From Phoronis australis (Eukaryota > Phoronida > Phoronidae): 64,000 nt of DNA. This document shows, piece by piece, positions 1 to 13,000 of the stretch. The stretch's first letter is position 1. Each line of letters begins with the position of its first letter. Both the position numbers and the translations under genes were made by a program. The DNA lies in NCBI GenBank assembly GCA_002633005.1, contig NMRA01000046.1, forward strand, positions 321,028 through 385,027. Reading direction: 5' to 3'. The notes under the pieces are model-generated. The model saw nothing but the letters and a program-made list of their open reading frames with translations, was not told the origin of the DNA and ran no database searches.

Positions 1-1808
1 CCACCAAACAAAAAGGAAAATGAATGACACTTATGACAGTTTCAAAGTGCATCACAAATCTCACACAGATATCTACAATAACTAAAATTTCAAAAAAGTT
101 GAATTTATCTGTGGACAGTTTAACAGCTTGCCTGGAGGCATGCTGTTCAAATTATTATGAAGTTCTATGCTCTTGATCAGCTGGTATAATTCAGTGTTGG
201 TGACCACAAGAACAAACATAAAACAGGAATAAACCAGTTCATCTTATCACCTTGAACAAGTTAGAAGTTAATACTCTAGAGTTCAAAAATATTGACTCAA
301 TGAGCCAATGCTGCCCAAATAGTGAAACCATTCTTCTTGGAAATGTGCCAAGTGCATTCAACTTTAAAGAGCAGAATTTGAAATGGACAACCAGTTGGCA
401 CCAAACATGACAAAGGATACAGACATCGTGATTATAAGGTATGTGGTCAACTGCTAGTCATTCCAGGAAACATCTAATAGACTTTCGGTAATTTGCAGAT
501 TTTACTAAGTATACTGAACATTTATCAGTATCTACCGTATGTGACACTAAAATATTTGTCCCCTCCATTATGCACTTGAAAAGTAAATAAATAAGTTACT
601 ATAGTTTGTAAAAATGTCATATTCTATGTTAATGGATAGTTTCTACAATTAAGGACCCTGAGATTCAAGTTGAAATTGAATTTTCTTTACCCTGAACATT
701 AGGAGATGGGCATCCTTGTCATTGATCTTCATTTCAACGAATCTTAATAGACTTAGCAATAAAAAACATCAAAAATAGCCTCAGATGCAATGTTTTCTGA
801 TGTCTTCATTGTGTGAACGTTGATTTGTTGCTGACCATGATTCTAGAACTTAGGACAGCCAATATTTTCTATTTCTAAAATAAATTTGGAACACTCTCCT
901 GCCTTGAGCAAAAAAATATTTTTCTTCAGCTGTTCTAAACTGGTTACTCTTTACTGAAGTTTGCACAATTGTTCTATTTCATATCTTTGTTTGCACAATA
1001 GTTATATTTTATCTCTTTGTTTGTAAAATTCGCTTTGAACACAAGTAGCACATGGGCGCACTTCAACACAACCTAGCCATCTGTGGTGATAAAATAGTGA
1101 CAGCTTAAATACCAAAAATCGTCAGACATGTTTGCACAAACATCAACTATTGTAGGCCAAAAATAATTATATTGCATAATCTTTGCAATACAGGTAGTTG
1201 ATAGTTTGGAATAATGACTGATTGTAGTGTCTAATAGATGGGATAGTTCTGCAAATATGCACCAAGAATAGACTAGAGATGTGCCAATATTCACAAATTA
1301 AAAATACTGGAAACTTGATAAAAATCCAAAACAGAGCATTCATTTACGTAGGGATTTTATACCCATGACTGATGACACATTATGCACTAGAATAATCAAA
1401 AAACAGGGCATCATGGTTATAATTTACAAAAATTGCTTGGCCTGAAATTTATCAGAACAGAAATATGATACTCCTGCCACTTGTTCAAGGAAAAACCCAC
1501 AAACACTGCATTTGCTGAGCATAAGAGATATCCAACAGAATTGCAATATCAATCGCATTTAGTGAGAAAACCTCACCACCCCAACAGAGCACTTTCCCAG
1601 AATACTCTCCTCCCAGATGTAAACAGCTGTGACCTTTCTGACCTAGTTAACCAGTACTGAGTGAATACCAGGCCACTCAACACACCTGGATAACCAGGGC
1701 CTGGGATTTAAGCTAAGTACTCTAAGCTCAACTCAAAAACTGAGCAATTTGCCATTTTCCGAAATTAAGCACCTGTGAATAACAGAAAGTGCTTGATGGA
1801 TGTAGAAC
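1..1808. other. No gene identified, left edge
   Basis: AT-rich sequence without a supportable gene. A 52-base minus-strand stretch at 691-742 has splice-like borders and reads VEMKINDKDAHLLMFR, but its phase does not fit the neighbouring exons. The rest could be 3' untranslated or downstream sequence of the minus-strand gene. Confidence 0.4.
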
Positions 1809-2092
1809 CTATGGGTAAATACAGATACTCTCCCAGAAAGAGATGATTGAGAAAGCATGACATCCATGTCTTAATATGGACTCATGAACATGATATGTCC
1901 TGCCTTTGATGATTTTACATGTTATTTTAGAGTTGAGCGAAAGGTAAAGATATTGCAAGCATAATGTTTCACATTGTCCTTCTAATCTTTGTAATGTTTT
2001 CTCACAACAAGCATGTGAAAGCTTGGAGCTCCTGGTATCAACAACGGCTGGCACCAATTCAGTTGTGGGATCATTACCTGACAACACTCCAG
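1809..2092 (-). CDS. Possible third and last exon of the small membrane-protein gene
   Basis: After a pyrimidine-containing acceptor ending CCTAG, an open stretch of 94 codons follows from 2092 to a TAG at 1811-1809. It is in the phase left by the preceding exon's donor at 2511, and would bring the protein to about 170 residues. The added part is cysteine-containing and largely soluble. I see no known domain, and the composition is only moderately protein-like, so this may be a chance open frame. The alternative is that the gene ends at a stop just after the preceding exon, or uses exons beyond the window's left edge. Confidence 0.25.
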
Positions 2093-2510
2093 CTAGGTAA
2101 TTTATAGAAAAAATTCTCCAGTGTGGGACATAACATGACAGACTGGTGAAATTTCATTTTAATAAATTTCTCAGGAAAATTTTAAATCAAAATCACTTAC
2201 ATGGTTTGTAAGGCGTAACTATCACCAAACAACATTTCATAAAATTTTGAGCATTTACAATAACATGGAAAGTCTGTGAAAAATACAAATATGGTGAACC
2301 TAGCAATCAGTTTTGTCCCAAATTGAAAACTGTTTACACTGCAGTTTAAGCAAAACCAGGAGCATGGTCAATTATGAGTATCCTCTCTAAAATGCCTAGA
2401 AATTTGATGCATTCAAGACACTCACAGCAACATTTCTACCGTACAAGGGACAATAACTTCTCATGACACCAAAAAGAGTGCAATTATAACTTAAGTAGCA
2501 TTATACTTAC

Positions 2511-5500
2511 TTGTACATGAATTTTCATTCAGCTCTTGTTTTCTTCTTAACCTTGAGAAGACTCGTTTACGGTCAAGCCAATGTAGAACAAACGTTAATA
2601 CACCAAAGAGGACAACAACCTGTAGTGCATAGTGGATGAATAAGATTGGTTCTGAAACAAAAAATACAAAACATTAATATTTATGTTCGACATATGTCCC
2701 GAATGATATAAATAATAGTTCATGCATCACAAGCTCATTACAAGAGATGAAACCAAGACCGGGGTAGGCGATATAAGGTCATTTATTATGACTAATACAA
2801 TTACAAGTAAGATCAGTTATATGACTAATACAATTACAAGTAAAAGTAGTGACTAAACATAAGTAAGGTAAAAAATACTAATACCATTTAGTCCACAAAA
2901 ACAACAATTAAAGGGGTAAGCATACATGCCACAACAAATTATTGAACGTGGTTTCACCCCGTTATAACTTTTTAGTATTTTATTACACGCAAACCGTAAT
3001 TCTGAGCAAATTTTGCTGAAGCGAAGTTATCGATATCTCCCAAAAATGCCCGAAAAACAGCAAGTTGTGCATGCGATTCACACAAGCCTACTGTTTAAAA
3101 GTCAAAGACGGAGTTTACTTTGCTGCAAAAATCAGAGAATGATGCGAGAAAATGAAGAGATCGTTTTCTGCTGTAAATAGCTAGGTGAGTGTCGCTCGAC
3201 TCCCAGAATTTGCATGCACCCCGCCAGTATTTTCACTACGAGGTGACAGGAAGAACTAGTTAGGCAAGGTTTAGGTGAACTTAACACATAGTGCTTCTTA
3301 GCTGTATTTGACATTAGTCTTCAAGACTTTACACAACTAGCTGGCTACATGCATTAGTAATAAGTTATATTATGTAACTGTAGTCTATAGTCTACCAACG
3401 ACATTGCAACTGTATACTAAATATACAGCTCTGCCCCAATGTGGGTAAAAAAACTGACCAGATAAAATCTGGCACAAAATTAGTACCATTAAAAACTACA
3501 CTCTTCCTTGAATGAACTAAATTGTTTACCAGTGTTGGAAAATCTGACGTTCTACCATTATTCTGCAGTTTAAGTTGTGGAGCCATCTTTTACGTCAGCT
3601 TTCGGCGGCATGAAATATTGCGTCACCTGTTGGCCATTTTTTTTCGTCGATTCTTAAATCAACTGTTGTTCTTTCACAAGGTTGCATACCCGTCACAACA
3701 AATTATCAGAAATGGTTTCACTTCAATATTAGTTTTTAGAATTTTGATACCAGCAAACCGAATTTCTGAACAAACTTTGGTGCTGCGAAGTTGCCATCAT
3801 CTCCCGAGAGATGTCGCAAAAAAATTAGGAAGTGGCACAAGCACGTGACATGACCGTATTGTTCCAAAACGACAACATACATTTCATTCTTACAAAAAGC
3901 GTAGAATTACGCAAGAAAATACAGCTGGCTGGCTACATGCACCCCCGCTGGCCGCTAGCTCTACATGTTGACATAAGTTTAACGACGAGGTGACAGTTAG
4001 AACAACCTAGGTGGCATGGAGTTTAACACACAGTGGTTCCTAGCTGTATTTTGACGATAGTCTTCACATAGCTAGGTGGCAGGCTAACTTTAGTAACTAC
4101 CCGGCTAAATAAGCCGTCGCCTAGCAGTCGTAGAGGAGACTGATTTTAAAAGTTCCCAAATCAGAAAAGAGTGAAGAACACATATGTGAAGCTTAGAAGA
4201 CATTCCATTTTCTTCTTCTTTGTTCAAGTGACCACACTCTCTCCAGAGTATTATGTCACTGTATAACAATGGAGATCAACAAAGACGAGAGCAACAAGTT
4301 TAAAAATATATACATAGTGGATGTCACTTCAGAGATCGATGAACATAGCTAGGTCATTTACACATGGAGGCACCAGACTATGTTACTTCAGAAAGGCAGA
4401 TAGCTTGCTGACAAAGATGTCAAGAGAAGTGACTGATGTAATGTAGCCCGGCAAGCTATTCCACTCTATGACTGTTCTTGGAAAGAATGTCTTTTCTATA
4501 ATCTGTCATATTCATTGGAATGTTATATTGGATGACCTTTTGGTACAGATGCCAGAGAGAACAAGATCTGCGATAGGGGCAACATCGGAATTGATGATCA
4601 CCGACTTCTTATCATACTTGTAAAACATTTTCAGCCCACAAATTTTGCGTCTGCGGCTGAGGGTTGGCCAAGGTTTCTAACATTGATCCAACAGAGGATA
4701 GACAATTGTACTGTCCCGTGACCCAACGAGCAGCTCTCCTCTGTACTTTCTCTACAGTAGAAATAATCACAAACAGTAGAGATGTATTCCAAGGTGGGTC
4801 GAACCATTGTTTTATACACAAACTATTGGCTGCTTAAGTGTAAGTTTTGCCAAAGAAAGCATAGAATTTTATTTGCTTTCTTCTGGACGTTGCTCATGTG
4901 GGAAGACCATTTGAGGTCATGCAACATGGTAACGCCCAAATATTTAACCCCCTTGACCGACAAGCATGTGATTGTGAAGTACATAGGTGGACTGGAAACT
5001 AGTACCGTACAAATACGAATTGGTGCCTGTAAGTCATATACACGTGATACATCAATGCACATTATTGTGAGGTGAACATGTGACGTGGGAAGCACATGAA
5101 TGCGTGATTTATGTTGTTGGGACAAAACCAGAAAAAGGCCAAACAGATACGGGTACCCCATAAACATCATTTTCCTACGCCATGAATCCTCGTAAAGTGA
5201 AGAAATACCGCAAAAACAAGATTCAAGTCTGTACAGTACTTTAGTTGTAATTTACAATGCTAGATGTCGTTTATGCAGCTAATGCATTGAATAATGACGC
5301 ACAAAACGAGAGATTTCTAATCTGTCACTTATAACAAGTTTGTGGGCAAATTTTTGGAAGGCGAAAGCTTGAATCAAAATTATTAGGGCTGTTCCAGTAA
5401 AATCTGTGTGGGAGGGGGGGGACAGCAGTAGAAATAAAAATTCATGGGTGGTGGTCTTCAGAAAAAAACTCAAATTATGGGTGGTCGTTCCTGTAAGAAG

Positions 5501-6691
5501 TGATGCATTAAAAATGGGTGGTATTTTTTGACCTGTTAATGTTGACAGGTTGGTTACTTCAGCCATCAAAACTCAAAAAAAAATGCAATTGTCATATATC
5601 CTAACTTATTCCAATACAAAAAAGCCCATATTGCCAGTGAACAGAGTGCAATATGTTCACTTAGCCATTTATCAAGTCATGGGCAACTTGATTTGAGCCA
5701 ACTGTTAGTCTGCAGTCCTATTGAATTGAAAAGTTATGCATCACTAAACTGGTGAGAACACATATAAGAAAATTGATGATTTTTAAATAAAAAGTATGAG
5801 GAGTAATATTCACTTGACATAGAAGTATAAAAGAGTTCGTGGAGACAGTTTGAGATTCATAAATCCTTATAATTGTAAAAATGTTCATTGAAATTATAGA
5901 CACATGGTGAACAGAGCCACCTGGTGGCTGCCAAAAGTATTGCTCACAGGTTACTTTAGTTTTTGACAATATTGGACAAGACAACTAGTTCTTGTCTGTC
6001 AATCATCTAAGTTCTGAACAGGTCCTCCTGGAGGCAATTTGTTTGCAAGTGTTGGATTTTATATTTTAACCTACTAAAAATAATTAAAAAATTATGGGTC
6101 ATGGGTTGGAGAAATAAATGAAAAATACGGGCAATGGGTACGAAATAAAAGTGCCTTCCCCCCCCTCCCATGCAGATTTTGCTGGAACAGCCCTTAGCAT
6201 AGGAGTAAAGAGTGGCCAGTGAAGAATCAATCGAGGTATAATCATCCTTGTATGACCATTTTTGTAGGATATATGAAGGATTGAATACCACAATCGCACA
6301 ATGCCAATGCCATGGCGAGAGGATTAAGAAAATAGAAAAAAATCAACTATGTACGTTAATGGAGTCGGATTGTAAACAACAATTGTTAGTGACATAGCCG
6401 GTCTGTCAATCGTCAATACGTCAATATTTTTATTCCATAGCATATATAAAAATACAAAACAGTCATGCAATTAAATGATAATAACAATAACATGCTATGA
6501 AAAGGATACAATAACTTGGAAGTAGTCTGTAGAAGCATTTTTCCCTTTTCTTGAAAACAGGAGTTACGTTCACATTAAAGGTGACGTTAAAATAAATTAT
6601 TACCAGTTTTGAACAGAAATAGTAATGTAAATATGCCACAAAATGTGCAGAATATGTACCAGTCCTTTCCAAAAACAACCGCGTCAGCCAT
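2511..6691 (-). CDS. Small two-helix membrane protein, unrecognised (first two coding exons)
   Basis: I do not recognise this gene. Exon 1 runs 6691 to 6604 (start ATG, 29 codons plus one base, donor GTAATA). Exon 2 runs 2651 to 2511 after a TTTCAG acceptor and joins in frame, ending at a strong GTAAGT donor. The 76 residues read so far begin MADAVVFGKDWYIF, have one hydrophobic helix at about residues 12-27 and a second at about 31-52, then a basic tail (LDRKRVFSRLRRKQ), which suggests a membrane hairpin with a cytosolic basic end. If the second donor is not used, the frame stops eight codons later, giving a protein of about 80 residues. The ATG is 331 bp from the divergent SAM synthetase start, so a shared promoter is likely. 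The evidence is splice consensus, frame continuity and protein-like composition; the function is unknown. Confidence 0.5.
2930..4110 (+). repeat. Two direct copies of a dispersed repeat (about 2930-3360 and 3490-4110)
   Basis: Two diverged copies share the order: CACAACAAATTAT, a segment ending in ATCTCCC, an ACGAGGTGACAG block, then an AGCTGTATT / ACTAGCTGGC end. Related copies occur at about 30130-31560 (same strand) and 48080-48760 (opposite strand). No coding capacity is visible, so it is probably a non-autonomous mobile element or its remains. It lies in the long intron of the minus-strand membrane-protein gene. Confidence 0.55.
4366..5170 (-). mobile_element. LINE remnant, CR1/Jockey-like reverse transcriptase C-terminal part
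   Basis: Three minus-strand frames together read as the end of a non-LTR retrotransposon ORF2. A KYLGV...D..W..H segment sits at about 4950-4850, followed by a ...VRPTLEY segment and a VQRRAARWVTG segment at about 4780-4700. Last comes FFPRTVIEWNSLP at about 4490-4450, the familiar tail of CR1/Jockey-type elements. The frame changes at least twice and stops interrupt it, so the copy is dead and 5'-truncated. Assignment is by motif recognition; the exact clade is uncertain. Confidence 0.75.
5386..6193. mobile_element. PIF/Harbinger-like MITE, copy 1 (808 bp)
   Basis: Terminal inverted repeats start GGGCTGTTCC at the left and end GGAACAGCCC at the right, with mirrored G-run/C-run stretches just inside. 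The element is flanked by the 3-bp duplication TTA (5383-5385 and 6194-6196). TWA duplications are the mark of PIF/Harbinger elements. No transposase frame is visible, so it is non-autonomous. Related copies are at 34451-35003 and 55274-55524. Confidence 0.8.
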
Positions 6692-7022
6692 CTACCTTAA
6701 CCGGATATCCGTCAAGTGCGCGTGCGCATGAAAGCGAATGATGGACTAGTTCATTGTTGGTGCAAATTAGGTTTCTAAGCTAACTTACTTTGACATCACC
6801 GATTGCACGTGCAGTAAATTTTAAAGAGTTTTTATACACTATGATTTTGAAATTTTACCGAAAACCGTACTACAGACCCACAAACGTTAAAATGGAAGAA
6901 GCCATTGTGTCCAATAATGAATAAGTCGCAAGTCACGTGTGTAAAAAGTACTATAAATTGTCGACTGACCCTTAACAAGGCCTCTTTTCCATTTATTCAG
7001 TGAGAAGAACTGTACGGGGAAC
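6692..7022 (+). promoter_or_regulatory. Putative bidirectional promoter, SAM synthetase / membrane-protein gene
   Basis: This interval separates two divergent start codons. On the SAM synthetase side a TATAAA lies at 6952-6957, 66 bases before the ATG, and an E-box CACGTG at 6934-6939, with a CCAATAAT at about 6911. On the other side is a CpG-rich GTGCGCGTGCGCATG stretch near 6716-6730 that resembles an NRF1-type palindrome. The motifs are read directly; their activity and the shared use of the region are inference. Confidence 0.5.
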
Positions 7023-10000
7023 ATGAACGGGAAGGGAACGAACGGCGTGATTGAGAACGGGGATGTGCAACATTTTGCTGGACACTATCAAGAAATAAAA
7101 CATCATTATGCAGAGGAATGCAGTCAAGATGACATTGGCACTTTTCTGTTCACATCAGAATCTGTAGGAGAAGGACATCCAGGTAATGTTTTTTTATGTT
7201 AAACAAAAGCAAACAATTTGCAAGGCACACATGCAATGGTCGATCCCGGATTTAGATTGTAGAGAATCTGTGAATAACGCTATATTCCTACGTAATTGTT
7301 TAGTATTTTACTTCAAGTAATTATTATTACTTGAAAGTCAGTGCACTGAAGTGGTCAGCCAGTCTTTTACAGAAGTTTAAATTAATAAATAAAACCCAAG
7401 GTTTGCTCATTCCTTGGTTTGTTGTGGAGTCCTGGACTCCAAGAGCAGTCAGGGCATTGTGAATAAATGAAGCCAGTGACCTCGTTCATCTAAGGAATGG
7501 TGCCTGGGCCTTCTGAGAGGGGAATTTTTTCGAGTTAGGGTGAAATTCTACTTTTTGGTCACCATCTATTGCACCCCCGCCCTGTTGTAACCTCTTGTAG
7601 GCCTCAAGTTGCCAAAACTAGGGAGGACAACGTTTTTTTATTTTTTTTTTACACTACCCATGAGTCATACATTTTTGAAAAGCCCTTGGTGTGAGAAATA
7701 AAATGGTGCAAAAATCAGAAAAATTGGATGAGCGGTTAACGAGAAAATGGCCGTTGAAACGCGACGATTATGCGTAAAATATCTGCCTTTTTACATAATT
7801 TCGTAAAAAATAAGAGAATATACATGTGCTGCATGTAAAAAGATTCGTCTCATTGTGACAAACATGGTGGTGTGTATTATATAAAATTTGGATCGATTTC
7901 TACAGAGATATTGCTGTTTAAGTGTGTTGTTAGCATATAGAACAGGCTCATCATATTTGATGAAAACAATGAATTACACAGCATAAAAGGTAAAGAGCAA
8001 AGACATCACATCAGCTCAGAAATAAATACATCTGAGCTATGAGGAAATTTCACATCAAATCACAAGATCACATTGGTGGATTTGGGGGGGCAAGGGGGCC
8101 TGGCCCGTGGCCCCCCTAAAACTCCCATTTGGCTGCTAGTTTGAGGGTGCAAATATCTTACGGGTAAAATCCTGCATAATACTCTGCCCTGCCCCCCCCT
8201 CCTATCTAAAAATCCTAGATCTGCCCCTGAATACTACTACATGGGCAACACATCATTGCCTGACAGTGACAGGGGGCTGGGGGAGGCTACAGCTCCCCCA
8301 ATTCATTTCAGTGCTGGGTGCCACCCATGTACTATTAGATCGTATCCTGGCAAAAAACATCAGAAAGTAGACAAAATACCATTTGGGAAAACAAATCACT
8401 CTTAACATGAAGGATTTCATCATTTACGCAACAAAAACTTTGTAACAACTTTATTTCGAACGGTGAAGTTGCGATGCCATTGAACTTCAACGTAGCCGCT
8501 GGTGGCGCTAACATGCGGCGACTTAGTGAACTAACGACTGCTGTTTGAAAAGTGCCAATGCGCAGCAGTTTGACAGAATTTCTAAAAATGAAATAACTAC
8601 CAGTTAAAAGAGTGATAAATTCCTCATCTAAAAATTGTGGTGGCATATTGCGCAACTGGAAAAATATCAATCTCCCGACCGACCAAAATTAGGCCTTCCG
8701 GACGATCGAAAACTCGCCATGAAAACTTGGCCTTGACTTCGAGAAAACAACTTGAGGAGATGCGCACGCATCTAAACTACATCCTGTCCAAATTTCATGT
8801 TTGTATTTGAGAGTATAGTGCTCTTTTGGATAGGAGGAACAAGAGGTACTTTTTCGAAAGTTGATCGCACGGCGGAAAATCGTGCGCTAAAAAAAGCTTA
8901 CAGAAAATGATTTATCAGCGATAATTTGAGACAAAAAGATTACAAACTTATAAATAAAGACTAAGGTAACGATTTACAACACAAAATTATCTTATAGTTA
9001 ACTTTGAAGTCTGAAATCTGGTAATTTACCGACGTGGGTTTTACACGGAGGCAGATATGGGGCACCGTGACCTACTTTTTGATTGTCCTCCCTACCAAAA
9101 CTAACAATTTGTGCTCTTTTGAATTGTCACCAATGTGGTTACAAGTGATTCAAACTTTAAGGGGATTTTTTCAGTCACTTGAGGAGTACTTTCAGACCCA
9201 GTGAGGTGAATGTCTGGTGATTTTTCAGAGGTGAATAGGGCCGATATTCAGCCCTCAAATCCAGGGATTGGGGCCCCTGGGAGTACTCGTAGTGCATTTA
9301 CGGTTTACCAAGCTTAAAACCAATACAGAACAGTGTTGTGAACACAAATCAGGACCAGGATTAGACAAGTACGTTGCCTCTTGAGGCTGAAAATATCTGT
9401 GATTTGCAAATTTAGACTGGTCTGCCCGAATGAATAAGCTTTGAATCATTTCTTGAATTCGCTGATCATGTCTTATGTTCTTGGTAATGGAAGTAGAATC
9501 CTATCATGGCACTATGAGACCTTTTAAGAAAGCTACTTTGATTTTCATTTTTGCCAGCCATACAGGGTGAAATCAGGTGTCAACATACCAAGCTGCAGGC
9601 CGCATTTGCCATGTAAAATTTGGAAATGCAAACTGAGGTCTTTCCAAGTGGCATGGGTCGCATATAGCAGAAAAGTAGAATTGCCGTGATACCCAAAGTT
9701 GCACAGAAGGATTTTTTGCTATCAAGGTTGTGCAATGCGGGGTCTGTCTGTGTGTGTTTGTGTGTGAGCTGAATTTCAAGCTGGGATTTTGGACAGGTCA
9801 CAAACAATGCCCTTGTAATTTTCATGCTGTCAAGGGCTGAAAGTGCTTCATAAAACATTAGAACTACATAGAGGTTGGCTTGGGAATTGTCTAACGCGCA
9901 ACTCTCGTAATGTGCATTGTAATGTTGCTTTGCTGACACCATGAAGTTAGCAAAAAGTCTAAATCTCCTTTCTAGATACATGGTACCCTTGCTAATCAAT

Positions 10001-13000
10001 TCAGGAATGCTTGAACTTTTTTGAAATGTAAGTCAGTTGTGCTATGTACTTTCCTACCTTTCCAGGGAAAAATACCCTTAAGTGTAATATACTAGCCAGG
10101 TTCTGTTCTCACATTATGACTGCTAACACTAGAAAGGCATGACTGTGAAGTGAAGGTTTTGAAGTAAACCTGAATTTTAAGTTTTATGCAAGTTAAAATT
10201 GATTGTAACTTAGAGATTTTTTAATCATTGGAGGGGAATTTTTGGGCTTGATGAGGGTGATTTTCGGTGATTTTTAATTATTTCCAGAGAGTAATCGTGC
10301 CATTATTCAGTCCCAAAATTTCAACATCCAGGGCACTGTCAATGTAGGCACTCTGAGGCAGCAATCTTGTAACATTAGAAATTAATGAGTTTAATTTTGT
10401 CTCCTGGAAGAACATGCGATGCTCGTCACTTGGCGTAATGCAGGGATATTCCTGAACTGCACCTTTGAAAAATATAACATTGCAAATACGTTGCAGCATA
10501 GTCTGCATGCATCATGGTTGAGTCCTGTTGGTTTTTGCCGAACAGTTCTAATCCTTGTTTGTTTATTTCCTGTTGTGTACCAAAGGTATTCAATTTTAGA
10601 TTTTTTATAAATTTTAAGAAAATCTGTGGTCGTATGGGCAAGAACTGGGTACATATGTACTGGGTGTGGTTTCATGGGTCTGGATACACACGTATACAGT
10701 AGATTTCTGCCTAAAAGGGTTGTTCAATATCTCTGGGGCATTTCACATCTTCACATTTGTTTGCTCTCAGGTACCAGCGTTGCTGCACGCATGTCCTTTC
10801 TCTTCACGCTTGTTTGTTCAAATTTGATAATTATCTGCACAGGTCAGCCAAAGGTCAAATGATGACTTGCTGATCTCTGTTCAGTAATTTTCCATGATGC
10901 AACAAAAGCGTATATTGTCCCATACCTGGTATTTTCTCTTTTATTTCCAGACAAACTTTGTGACCAAGTCAGTGATGCTATCCTGGATGCTCACCTGGCT
11001 CAGGACCCTTATGCTAAAGTTGCTTGTGGTAAGCTTTGATGTTCTGTGAAAAAAAATAATTTTGATTTTTATGCGCCCACATATTTATATGGGGACGCAT
11101 TATGCCGTGATCTCCGTCTGAGCGGCGTCCGGCGTACGCTGCTTTATCTCCAAAACCCTTTGACATACGTTCATGAAATTTGGCACATATGTTCCATTCA
11201 TGAATGGGACGGCATGTGCGAACTTTCGGACGGATCCGATTACCGGTGTGCCCCCTAGTGGCAATTTTAATTTTTTACGTTTACCTTTTTATCTTCAAAA
11301 GTCCTGAACGGATTTTCATGAAATTTGGTATGTAGGCACCTATTAGTGAGATGACGCTATCCTTCCGTTTTCAGATGGATTCGACATAGTTTGCGCCACC
11401 TAGTGGCCATTTTTAGTGTTTTCGAGTCTGTTTTTGTGCGTCCACCCCTCTATCAACCAAACCGCTCAAAGGATGATTGTGAAAATTGGCATGTATATGC
11501 TTACTACGTAGAGGACGGTTGACGATGATTTTCCGACGATTGCGACTACTGTGGCTCCTCCTAGTGGCAGTTCTTTTTTTTTTTGCGCCTATGGCTGTAT
11601 CTCCTAAACCGTTTGCAGGATCTTAACGAAACTGTGTAAGTATATTTATNTTTTTTTGCGCCCATGGCTGTATCTCCCAAACCGTTTGCAGGATCTTTAC
11701 TAAATTTAGCAAGTGTATTTATGTGATGTTGACAACGGAGGATGACTACTTTTGGATGATTCTGACTACCGGTATGCCTCCAGTGGCAATTTTAGTATTT
11801 TACATTGACCTCTGTATTTTCATAGGTCTTCAGGTGTATACTTTGCGTTACTTCCTGACTATGAAGGAAAAGTTCCAAGTAGAAATTTGTTTCTGGCATT
11901 CTAATGCTGTGCTAATCCCGTATGTTGGTTAATTTGTTTTCAATTCTATGTTTCTGTGGTGCTTTAAGCAACTGATGTATAGGATGTGCTTGTATTATGA
12001 AGATCACTCACATTTTGCCCCTAGCCTATTGAGGAGACAATGACCATGCCTTTCCATTTTGCAAATTACAACATACTACATATATGCCCTCTTCTGGCCA
12101 CTTTATGGTACCAATAAACAACCCTAGAAGGATACCGTATACGGTGCAACTGTGGGCGCATTTCAATGCTCTGCGTTGCTCTTGTTTCCATTATGTAAGA
12201 GGCTCATGTAGAGGTTTTAGCAGAGCATTACACTGTTTGTTAATGTTTTGCAGAGAGCGTCTCCAAAACTGGCATGATTTTGGTATGTGGTGAAATCACT
12301 TCAAAAGCACATGTGGATTACCAAAAAGTTATCCGTGGTGTCATAAAAGACATTGGCTATGATGATGGCAAAAAAGGTAAGTGCTTTAGCATTGCTTTTT
12401 GTCAAGCACATTCCCTTGTCTATCCAAAGCATTAAATGTGAAATGTCTGCTGCAAATGTTCGTAACACTGTTGGTCTTTGTTAAAACTATTTGGATAGTC
12501 AAACTCTACTATCCCATTGCAGGTTTTGACTACAAGACTTGTAATGTGCTAATAGCCCTTGAAGAACAGAGCCCAGACATTGCATTTGGTGTTCATGAAG
12601 ACAGGCATGAGGATGACATTGGTGCTGGAGACCAGGTAGGTTGACAGTTGCTGTATTCTAGATAATTCTCTGCTGAATATTCTTTCTCTAGTTTAAGTCA
12701 ATTTTTCTGGTCATGTTTGGCTCTGTTACAGTCTTCATGTTTTTACTTTTAAAAGAATAATACTGTCACTCTGATGTTTAGATATGTTTATGTCAGCTGT
12801 ACCCTTAATTCTGTTCAGGGTCTAATGTTTGGCTATGCCACTGATGAGACAGAGGAGTGTATGCCTTTGACAGTTGTTCTGGCCCATCAGCTAAATGCCA
12901 AAATTGCCGAGTTGAGGCGCAGTGGTGTACTAGCTTGGGCGAGACCGGACACAAAAACACAGGTTTGTAATTTAGACTTTTCAGTTGAACACTGTGGAGT

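Noticed and set aside
691-742. Possible minus-strand exon reading VEMKINDKDAHLLMFR
   Set aside because: Borders look splice-like, but the phase does not fit the known exons and it could not be linked to a gene.
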